Source: CAVOHU01 sp963843385
GTDB taxonomy: Bacteria; Acidobacteriota; Vicinamibacteria; Vicinamibacterales; JAKQTR01
Length of the DNA stretch: 64,000 bases
Direction: 5' to 3'
Assembly (NCBI GenBank): GCA_963843385.1
Contig: CAWJJY010000003.1
Location: 310,001-374,000 of the forward strand
Of the stretch, positions 46,621 to 55,400 are shown in pieces. The number at the start of each line of letters is the position of its first letter. Position 1 is the stretch's first letter. The notes below the pieces were generated by a model. It saw only the letters and a program-made list of their open reading frames with translations. It had not been told where the DNA came from and ran no database searches. The position numbers and the translations under genes are program-made.

Positions 46621-47073
46621 GATGCGCTCCTTATAAGAACCTCTGGCCCGGCCTCCCCGAGGTGGGGACATGCAGTTCTTCCCGCTCGCTGGACGTGCCC
46701 GGAATCACCGGCCGCCAATTCGAACCGACGCGGGAAACGTGGCCTGGCTGGCTGTAGACCCGCGAGTCGCTGCGCTTTCGAGGATCGCTCGCGGACTCGC
46801 ACCCGGAGGCGCCGGTAGAATAACACGACCTCGGGCGGCCAGGACAGCGCTAAGAGGACAGCGCTAAGAGGACGCGAAGAGGACGACAGGGTGAGGCGCA
46901 TGGCCTGGCACGCCCGGACCCCCATCCCCGGCGCCGATTGAAGTCGTCTCGATTTCGAGTCCACGATCGCGCCGGGCAGCTGACTGCGGACGCTGTGCTA
47001 TAGTGCGCCAAAGGCACCGCCGCACCGCCCGGCCAGCAGCGCGCGCGCAATCCCCCAACCGAGACGACGGTCA
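46621..47073. other. Gap with a 14-bp tandem duplication and an extended -10 promoter
   Basis: AGGACAGCGCTAAG occurs twice in a row (46841-46868), followed by a diverged third unit. Further on, TGC-TATAGT (46996-47004) is an extended -10 box facing the ABC transporter gene, with no good -35. It probably drives the transporter operon. No gene was found in the remaining sequence. Confidence 0.45.
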
Positions 47074-47748
47074 ATGGTGATTCTCACAGGCGTCACCAAG
47101 GTGTATCCGGGCAAGACTCCCGTGAGCGCCCTGCGCGGGGTCACGCTGACGGTCCCGGACGGCGAGATGGCCGCGATCATGGGGCCATCCGGCTCGGGCA
47201 AATCCACGCTCCTCAACCTGATCGGCGGGCTCGACGTTCCGTCGGCCGGATCGGTTTTCGTCGAGGGCACCAACCTGGCGGACCTCGACGAGGAGGGACG
47301 ATCCCTGTTCCGGCGGGGACGCATCGCGTATGTTTTCCAGGCGTATCACCTGATGCCCACCCTCACCTGCGCGCAGAACGCCGGGCTTCCGCTCCACCTC
47401 CAGGGCCTGCGTCGAGCCGAGATCCAGAGCCGCGTGGGTCGCGTGCTCGCCGACCTCGGCCTCGAATCCCGGAGTCACCACCTCCCCGACGAGCTGTCGG
47501 GCGGCGAGCGTCAGCGCGTGGCGATTGCCAGGGCGCTCGTGACGAACCCCGCGGTCCTGCTCGCCGACGAACCCACGGGCAACCTCGACACCGTCACCGG
47601 CGAACAGATCCTCGCGCTGCTGCAGCGCGTCCACCGGGACCGGAAGGCGACGCTGCTCATGGTGACGCACGACCCGCGGGCGGCGTCATGGTGCGAACGC
47701 GTCATCCGGCTTCGCGATGGACTGGTCGAGGACGGGCGGCCGGCGTGA
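47074..47748 (+). CDS. ABC transporter ATP-binding protein (LolD/MacB type)
   Basis: This 224-aa ATPase has Walker A GPSGSGKST, Q-loop YVFQAYHLMP, signature LSGGERQRVAIARAL, Walker B VLLADEPTG and the H-loop THD. The NLDTVTGEQIL stretch after Walker B is typical of the MacB/LolD/FtsE group, which powers transfer of lipoproteins or other substrates out of the inner membrane without a transport channel in the classic sense. The stop overlaps the permease start (GTGA). Confidence 0.93.
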   Translation: MVILTGVTKVYPGKTPVSALRGVTLTVPDGEMAAIMGPSGSGKSTLLNLIGGLDVPSAGSVFVEGTNLADLDEEGRSLFRRGRIAYVFQAYHLMPTLTCAQNAGLPLHLQGLRRAEIQSRVGRVLADLGLESRSHHLPDELSGGERQRVAIARALVTNPAVLLADEPTGNLDTVTGEQILALLQRVHRDRKATLLMVTHDPRAASWCERVIRLRDGLVEDGRPA

Positions 47749-50294
47749 GATTCATTCTGCGCACACTCTCGCTGTCCTACCTGCGGCATCACGGCCTCAG
47801 GACGCTGCTGACGCTGCTGGGCGTGACGGCTGGCGTGGCCATGTTCGCGTCGATGCAGTCCGCGCAGTCGGCGCTGGTGGCGAGCCTGCGCAGCACCATC
47901 GATCAGATCGCCGGCTACGCCCAGGTGCAGATCTCCGCCGGCGGCGGGGTCGCCGAGGAATTGCAGGAGGCCGTCCGGGAAGTCCCCGGCGTGCGAGCCC
48001 AGGCGCCGGTCATCGAGCAGGTGGTTCCGCTCGAACCGGCCTCAGCGGGAAGTGTCCTGATCCTTGGTGTGGACCTGCTCGGCGATCACGTCATGCGCTC
48101 GTACTCGTTCTCGGGCGAGGAACCCGAGGTCGACGATCCGCTCCTGTTCCTCGCGCAGCCGGATTCGATCGCGCTCTCCACGGTGACGGCCGGCCGCGAC
48201 CGGATCGCGCTGGGCGACGCGCTGACGTTGTCGATCGGTCAGACCCGCCGGCGTGCCGTTGTCAGGGCACTTCTGGAACCAACGGGATTCGCCAGGGCCT
48301 ACGGCGGCAACGTGGCGGTGATGGACGTCTATGCGGCGCAGGACATGCTGGGCCGCGGCCGCCGGTTCGATCGAATCGATGTGCGCCTCGAGGACGGCGT
48401 CCCGGTCGAGGAGGGCATCGCCCGGCTCCGGCGCGCCGTCGGACCCGGGTACCTCGTCGAGACGCCCGAGCAGCGCGGCGCCCAGCTGTCTCACCTGGTC
48501 GGCAGCCTCGCCCTGGGGGTGAACATCACCAGCATCTTCGCCCTGGGGATCGGCGTATTCCTGGTGTTCGACGTCTTCGCCGTGGCCGTCGACCGGCGCA
48601 GGAGGGACATCGGGATCCTCCGCGCGGTCGGGGCAACGCCCCGCCAGGTTCAGGCGCTCTTCCTGGTCGAGGCCGCGCTGCTCGGGACTGCGGGCGGTGC
48701 GCTTGGCTTTGCCTTGGGCTCGTCGTCAGCCAGGCTGCTGACGCCTGAGCTGGGCACGGTCATGGGACGCATCTACGGCCTGCAGACCGTGGCGCAACCG
48801 AGCGCCGGGACGTCGCTGGCGTTGTGGTCGATCGGTCTGGGCATCGCGGCGTCGCTGGCGGGGGCGTGGGTGCCGGCCCGGTCCGCCGCTGGCCTCAATC
48901 CCGTTCACGCGCTGGCCACGGGTGTCCACGCGGCGCGTGCGCCGATCCCGTCGCTCGTCCCGTCCCGCCTCGAAGCCGTGCTGTTGTTCTTCTCCCTCGG
49001 CGTCGGGCTCAGCGCGCTGTCGCGGATCCCCGCCGTGATGGTCATGGCCCTCGTGGCAGGCTCGATCGGGACGATCCTGTACCTCGGCCGGATCACGCAG
49101 CACGCGACGCGCGCGGCCGCCTGGATCATCCCCCGCGTGATGCCGGTCTCGGGCCAGCTTGCCGCCGATTCGCTGCTCGGTCATCCGCGCCGGGCGGGCC
49201 AGACCACGCTGGCGGTCACCTTGTCGTTCGCCCTGGTGCTGACCACGGGCGGGTACTACGAGTCGATGCGCACCGCGCTGGTGCGGTGGATGAACGTCTC
49301 GGTCACCACCGATCTCTTCGTTCGCGCGTCGGCCACGTTCAACTCGACGCTCTACCGGTTTGCGCCGGAACTCCGGGATCTCATCAGGCCGGTACCGGGC
49401 GTGCAGTCGGTCGGCACGCTTCGACACGTCACCATCACCTTCCGGGGCGAGCCCGTGAAGCTGGCGGCCATTGACGATGAGGGGGTGTTGCTGCACATTC
49501 GCCAGGAATACGTCGCCGGAGATGAGGCCCGGGCCCAAAGCGGCCTGATCTCGGGGCGTGAATGCGTGATATCGGAGAACTTCTCGACCAGGTACCGCAT
49601 CGGGTTGGGAGACGTCCTGGAGCTCCCGTCGCCGGGAGGCGTGATGCGCCTGCCCGTCGCCGCAGTGGTCACGGCCTTCATGTCGGACCATGGGACCATC
49701 TTCGTCAATGCGTCCGCCCTCGCCGCAAACTGGATGGACGATCGCGTGGACATCTTCGAGGTGCGTCTCGCGCCGGGCGCCAACCTCGTGCAGGTTCGAC
49801 GGGACCTCGAAGCCCGTTTCGCCGGCATTCCTGCGCTGATATCCACGCGCCAGGAATTCGTCGAGGAGGTGACCCACGGCATCGACGGATTCATGTCGGT
49901 GACGCGGGCGGCGGCGCTGATGGCGCTCGCGATCGCGGCCGTGGGCATTCTCACGTCGCTGCTGATCTCGGTGGCCGAGCGATTCCGCGAACTCTCGATC
50001 CTGAAGGCGCTGGGCGCCCGGGGGTCCCAGATTCGGCGCGCGGTCGTCCTCGAGGCCCTGGGCATGATGATCGTCGGGTTCGTGCTGGCCGTGCCGCTCG
50101 AGGTGTTCATGTCGCACACGCTGGGCACGTGGACCACCGAGACCTACACGGGCCTGAAGCTGCCGTTCGCCTTTCCCTGGGTGCTCTTCGGTCAGATTCT
50201 GGTGCTGCTTCCCGTGCTCACGGTGATGGCAGCCTGGCTGCCTGCGGACCGCGCCGCACGGGTCAATGTCGTGGAGGGGATCTCGTATGAATGA
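47745..50294 (+). CDS. FtsX/LolC-type ABC permease
   Basis: This 849-aa permease starts with GTG overlapping the ATPase stop. The N-terminal membrane helix (LRTLLTLLGVTAGVAMFAS) is followed by a periplasmic MacB-like domain (about 50-240), a three-helix FtsX domain (ILRAVGATPRQVQALFLVEA), further helices, a second periplasmic domain (about 490-700) and a second FtsX domain (LSILKALGARGSQIRRAVVL). The duplicated FtsX plan is found in transporters that extract lipids or lipoproteins. Its stop overlaps the next start by eight bases, so all three genes form one operon. Confidence 0.85.
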   Translation: MRFILRTLSLSYLRHHGLRTLLTLLGVTAGVAMFASMQSAQSALVASLRSTIDQIAGYAQVQISAGGGVAEELQEAVREVPGVRAQAPVIEQVVPLEPASAGSVLILGVDLLGDHVMRSYSFSGEEPEVDDPLLFLAQPDSIALSTVTAGRDRIALGDALTLSIGQTRRRAVVRALLEPTGFARAYGGNVAVMDVYAAQDMLGRGRRFDRIDVRLEDGVPVEEGIARLRRAVGPGYLVETPEQRGAQLSHLVGSLALGVNITSIFALGIGVFLVFDVFAVAVDRRRRDIGILRAVGATPRQVQALFLVEAALLGTAGGALGFALGSSSARLLTPELGTVMGRIYGLQTVAQPSAGTSLALWSIGLGIAASLAGAWVPARSAAGLNPVHALATGVHAARAPIPSLVPSRLEAVLLFFSLGVGLSALSRIPAVMVMALVAGSIGTILYLGRITQHATRAAAWIIPRVMPVSGQLAADSLLGHPRRAGQTTLAVTLSFALVLTTGGYYESMRTALVRWMNVSVTTDLFVRASATFNSTLYRFAPELRDLIRPVPGVQSVGTLRHVTITFRGEPVKLAAIDDEGVLLHIRQEYVAGDEARAQSGLISGRECVISENFSTRYRIGLGDVLELPSPGGVMRLPVAAVVTAFMSDHGTIFVNASALAANWMDDRVDIFEVRLAPGANLVQVRRDLEARFAGIPALISTRQEFVEEVTHGIDGFMSVTRAAALMALAIAAVGILTSLLISVAERFRELSILKALGARGSQIRRAVVLEALGMMIVGFVLAVPLEVFMSHTLGTWTTETYTGLKLPFAFPWVLFGQILVLLPVLTVMAAWLPADRAARVNVVEGISYE

Positions 50295-52356
50295 CACGGC
50301 GCGAGCCCTGGCGCTCGCAGTGGCGGGCGCCCTGTTCCTCTTCCGAGGCGCAGGCGCGGCGGTACCCGCCGAAGACGCCCGCGCGATTCTGATCGAGGCG
50401 GAGCATCGCCAACGGAGCCAGACGCAGGAATACGTCGGCGAGGTCGTCGCCGTCTCGGCAAGCGGACGGGAGCATCGAAAGACCTGGCGCAGCTATCGCG
50501 AAGGATCGGCCGGAAGTGCAAACCAGCTCATCCGGTTCGTGGCCCCGCCCGAGGTCAAGGGCGTCGGCTACCTGTCGCGGAGCCGGCCCGGCAAGCCAAC
50601 CGAGCAGTGGCTGTACCTGCCGTCAATGAAGCGGGAGCGGCGCATCGCGAGTCAGGATCGCGATTCGTCGTTCCTGGGGACGGACTTCAACTACGAGGAC
50701 ATGGAGGAGTTCGACCAGGCGAAGTACGACGTGTCCCTCCTGCCCGAGGAGACCATCGACGGCCAGCCGTGCCACGTGATCGACCTGAGGCCCCGCAATC
50801 CTTCGATCTACGTGAAGAAGACCCTGGCGCTCAGGAAGGATCGGCTCACCAGCGTCAGGCTCGATCTGTTCCGAAGGGGCGACGCCAAGCCGTCGAAGCG
50901 GCTCCTGCTGAGCGACTACGAGTTCATCAGCGGGCGCTGGGCGGCGCGGACGATCCTGATCCATGACTACCGGAAGGGCAGCCGAACGACGGTGCAGCTC
51001 AACCAGCTGGCGTTCGATCGGCCTCAACCCCAGGATCGATTCACGCTCCAGAATCTCACGCGTGAAGGCGGCGAGGATTCCGCGCCCGTCCGGAAGACGA
51101 GCGCGCCGGGCGCGGCCGCGTTCAGATCGATGCCGATGTCTCGACGCCTGCCTGTCGCCGGAGAGGCTCCATCCCTCGCCGGCGTCGATTGGGGGCAATC
51201 CGGCTACGCCGATACCACCGTGTTTGGCTTCACGAATCGATCCGGCACCGGCGAGCCGAGGCTGACGTCGTGGAACACGGTGTTCGTGAAACAGCAGGCT
51301 CGAATCCGCGGCGTTCGCGCGACCGCGGCGGTGCGAGCCGAGCTGATTCCAGCTGCGGATCGCGGGCCGCTCGCGCTGGATCTCGCCGATCGGAGACCCA
51401 GGCGGCCGCCCGTCTCAATCCGGGAGCTCTCGATCGCCGTGCCGGTGGCTTCGGCCATCGATTTCCAGATCGGCCGATTCGAGATGGGCTGGGGCCGAAC
51501 CGACATCTACTCTCCCGCGGACTCCTTCCTGCCCCGAGATGCATCGGACGCCCTCGCCATGGAACGCCTGCCGCTCTGGGGCGCCCGCCTGCATGGAGAA
51601 CGCAGGGGCGTCCGTTTCGATCTCTACGGTTCGTTCGTGACGACGCCGTGGCGGCTGCCGGACATGGAGGGCCGCTACTCGCCGTACGCGGCCATCAACT
51701 ACTACCTCCGCGTCAACCCGACCGACCCGCCACTGGGAGGATTCGGGTCGATCAGGATCCTGAGGACGGGCGAACGCCTGGATCTGGGTGTGTGGGCACG
51801 GACCGGCACCCGGCCGATGCCGCTGATGGTGCCCGACATCGACAACGCCCAGGAGATCGGCACCAGTCACATCGTGCCGACCAACCTTCGCTTCGTCCGC
51901 GAAACGGGCGCCGGTGTGGAAGTGTGCCGCACCTACACCAACTGGATTCTCCGAGCCGAGGCGGCCGTGCTGCACTCGCCCGATCCCGCCATCGGCACGA
52001 CGCTTCCGTGGAGCTTCGAGGCCGAGTTCCCGTTTCGCAGCGGAAACGTCACCGCAACCTTCGCCGACAATGCCCGCGACCCGCCAAGGGACCCGAAGGT
52101 GCCGTTTCAGATCGATTTCTTTCCGAGCTTCTGGATCGCCGTCAACCAGAGCGAATCGTGGGGCGACTGGCGGGTGATCTGGACTGGAACGTTCAAGCGG
52201 GTGGGCGCGGTGCTCGCCGGAGAAGCGACGCGCGCACTGACGGACACGTTGAGGCTGGTGGCTGGCGCCGACATGCCCTTCGGTGCCCGGCTGGGCACTC
52301 CAGGCGCGTACTATCAGGCGCGCCGTTTTCGAACCTCGCTGCGCCTGAGCTGGTAA
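50287..52356 (+). CDS. Fusion of LolA-like lipoprotein-carrier domain and outer-membrane beta-barrel
   Basis: This 689-aa protein has a signal peptide (1-26). Residues about 30-262 match the 'outer membrane lipoprotein-sorting protein' LolA-like family: QWLYLPSMKRERRIASQDRD, SFLGTDFNYEDMEEFDQAKY and DGQPCHVIDLRPR. After a linker (about 262-300), residues 300-689 consist of repeated amphipathic strands (FQIGRFEMGWGRTDIYSPAD, FDLYGSFVTTPWRLPDMEGR, TDTLRLVAGADMPFG) and end in RTSLRLSW, an aromatic C-terminal signal for BAM-dependent barrels. In related systems the LolA-like protein and the barrel are separate genes. It is the third gene of the ABC operon, so the operon could span the whole envelope. 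Transported substrate unknown. Confidence 0.75.
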   Translation: MNDTARALALAVAGALFLFRGAGAAVPAEDARAILIEAEHRQRSQTQEYVGEVVAVSASGREHRKTWRSYREGSAGSANQLIRFVAPPEVKGVGYLSRSRPGKPTEQWLYLPSMKRERRIASQDRDSSFLGTDFNYEDMEEFDQAKYDVSLLPEETIDGQPCHVIDLRPRNPSIYVKKTLALRKDRLTSVRLDLFRRGDAKPSKRLLLSDYEFISGRWAARTILIHDYRKGSRTTVQLNQLAFDRPQPQDRFTLQNLTREGGEDSAPVRKTSAPGAAAFRSMPMSRRLPVAGEAPSLAGVDWGQSGYADTTVFGFTNRSGTGEPRLTSWNTVFVKQQARIRGVRATAAVRAELIPAADRGPLALDLADRRPRRPPVSIRELSIAVPVASAIDFQIGRFEMGWGRTDIYSPADSFLPRDASDALAMERLPLWGARLHGERRGVRFDLYGSFVTTPWRLPDMEGRYSPYAAINYYLRVNPTDPPLGGFGSIRILRTGERLDLGVWARTGTRPMPLMVPDIDNAQEIGTSHIVPTNLRFVRETGAGVEVCRTYTNWILRAEAAVLHSPDPAIGTTLPWSFEAEFPFRSGNVTATFADNARDPPRDPKVPFQIDFFPSFWIAVNQSESWGDWRVIWTGTFKRVGAVLAGEATRALTDTLRLVAGADMPFGARLGTPGAYYQARRFRTSLRLSW

Positions 52357-52482
52357 GGCCCGGGCCTCCGGCTCCCAAGGCGCCGTCGCTGCCTTCTCCT
52401 CCCCATCATGCCGGGAACCGGAGCATCCGCCTGCTGGCGCCGCACTGGCCGCGCCGGGCCAAAGGTCCGCGTCGAGTCGAGG

Positions 52483-55400
52483 TCAGGGCACCCCAGAGGC
52501 TCCGGCCGACGCAATCCATGCGCGCAGGTAGGTCGCGGTGAGCGCGGCATCGACCGGCGGGCACGTGATGCCGGTCCCCGCAAGTGCGGCCAGCGTCTGG
52601 CGGCAGTCGTAGTGCGGCGCCGCGATCACTCCGCTCGCACCCGGCGCCAGCCGGGCTGCCTCCAGCAACAACGACTGAACCAGCGACGGCAGCACGGCAG
52701 TTGAGGCGCCGTCAGACCGGCTCATCGCCTCGGCGCGAAACGCGTCGATCCACTCGCCGAGCGGCACGGTGCGCAGCCGATGGCCGGCCTCACCGATCCA
52801 CCGGGCCACGTCGCTGAACCGGGCCGGGGCGGGGTTGGTGAGATGGAACACGTTGGCGGCGAGGTTCGGCTGTCTCGAAATGCGAACGATCGCTGCAGCC
52901 ACGAAGTCGACCGGCACCATGTCGAGCGCCGCGTCGCTCTCGGGTGCGACGCCCATCTTGAGCAGCGTCCGCATCATCGAGCCCAGCAGGTCGGTGGCAC
53001 TGCCCGCGCCCGACCGGCTGTCCCCGGCAACCACGCCTGGACGATAGATCGTGGCGGGCAAACCGCGCGTGCGAGCCTGCAGCACGAGACGTTCGCCAAC
53101 CCACTTGCTCTGGAAATAGCCGACCTCCGGACCGTCATAACGATCCGGCACATCCTGCTCCAGGTACGCCGCCCCGTCGCCTTGCGCCATCCCCAGAACG
53201 CCGAGGGTCGAGACGTAGTGGAGGGCTTTGGTGGTCGTGCGCGCAGAGAGCTTCAGGATCTCGTTGGTGCCGCCGATATTTGTGGATCGCAACGCGGCGT
53301 ATGGCTGCAGGAAATTCACCTCGGCGGCCGCGTGGTAGATGGCGTCGATGCTCCCAGCCAGTTGCTCGAACTCGCTCGCGTCGAGTCCGAGCAGCGGCAG
53401 CGAGAGGTCGCCGGGAACAGGACTGATCCGGCCCGCGGCGAGGGTGAGATCGAGCCCGTAGACCGAGAGATTCTGCGCAATCCGATCGCGGGCTGCTTCC
53501 CGCGTCGAGGCCCTCATGAGGCACAGGATCTCCGCATCGGTCTGAACCAGGAGCTCTCGCAGCAGATAGGCGCCCAAGAATCCGCCGGCTCCGGTCAGCA
53601 GGATGCGTTTGGGCCTGTCTATGTTCGGCGCTCGCACGGGATTGACGGCATACGCCGGATCGAGTTGTGCGTCCTCCTCGATCCGATTCGCGCCGGCCTC
53701 ATCCCTGACCGGATCGCGCCCGCTCCCGTCTTCGACCGCATTCGCAAGCGAGCGGACGGTCGGCGTCTCGAACAGGCGCCTGAGCGGAAGCCCGACTCCG
53801 CTTTCGGCTCGAATGCGCGACATCACCTGCACGGCGAGCAGGGAGTGCCCGCCCAGTTCGAAGAAGTTGTCGTCGAGGCCGATGGACTCCACATGCAGAG
53901 CATCGCGCCAGATTCCGGCAATGCGCCGTTCGGCGGCCGTTCCAGGCGGAACATACGGCCGCGGCGAGTGCGGCCGGACATGCCACGGCCGATCGATTTC
54001 GACTGCAGCCTGAATCTGTTGCACGGTCGCCAGCTCGGTCGCAATGCGCAACCAGATGTCGCGGTGCGGGCGATCGGCGCGATCGCCACCGCGGCCGTCC
54101 TGCGCCGGTACCTCGTCCGCGCGGGTCCGGGCGGGTTCGCTGTCCGGCAGCCTCGGTGTGGTCTCGGAAGGGTCGGGGACGACGAGATCCGCAGGGAGTT
54201 CGTAACGAATTGTCCCATCGACGTTGCGGCCATACCGGCGGCCTACTGTCGCCAGGAAATCGCGCACGGGCTGGTTGGCTGGCGTGGCCATGGCGCCAAG
54301 GTCCACCCGTGCGAGACCCCGTAACCGGGCCCGCTCGAGCAGATCCCGAAGGACCCGGTGCTCGACGCCGCGCCCAAGGACCCGGCAGCTGAGCAGGAAC
54401 GTGTCGACCCGGAATCGCGGCGCCTCCTCCTCGGTGACGACAAGGCCCACCAGCCCGTAGTCACCGAACCGGTCGGCGACGTGCACACCGAGGCAGTGGT
54501 GACACGGCGAGCCGACCAGTTGCCTCACCTCCGATTCGGAGCGCCTGATCGTCGTCAGATTGAACTGGTTCGTGCGCAGCGACAACTGGGACGCCCTCGG
54601 AATTTCGTCAGCCGTCAGCGGTCTGATGCTCACCTCGACGTGCAGCTGTTCCAGGAATGCGTGGAGGGTCGGCACGTGCGCGCGAAGCTCGTCTCGCAGC
54701 GCCTGGTGCCGATAGGATTCCGATCGCGCCCGGTCCTCGGCTGTGAGCGTTGCGCGGTCCAGCAGCCACACGTGCTTCAGCAGCCGGGCCACGCCCTCCG
54801 GATCTCGAGGAAGCAGGATCGTGAGCACCTCCGGGCAGCCCGACTTCACCTCGGCGCACTCCGCCGGGTCGTCGTCCACGAAGACGAGACTCGCCAGCCC
54901 CAGCCCAAGCTCCGCCGCCATCGACCGGAGGTTCTCGGACTTCCGCTTCCAGTTGATCCTGGCAACATCGAGGTGTGACCGCCGGAGTGGCATATCCGGG
55001 TTGGCCGCGAAGGTCGCGAACACGTCGTCTTCGTTGTTCCGGCTGCACAACCCAATGAGGATGCCCGAATCCGACAGGTCGACGAGGGACTCCTGCAGCC
55101 GGCGCCGCGCCGGATCGATTTCAACGCCCCGCGGCCCGTCCTCGCCGCAGACGCCTTTCCAGAGAGTCCCATCGCAATCGACGATCACGGCCTTGGCGGA
55201 TTCCTGCCGAAGGACATTGATGCGCCGCGCCACCATGGTCCCGATGGCAGCATATGCCAATGGGCCAAAGAGCAGGCCTTCCAGCTCGCTCGACGATGAG
55301 CCGACGGTCGGTTCGGGATACAGCGCGTCGAGTTCGCGCGCGCTGATGAGGTGGGCGCCGGCAACCTCACCGACGGCTGCGGCCATTCTGGTCTCGACGT

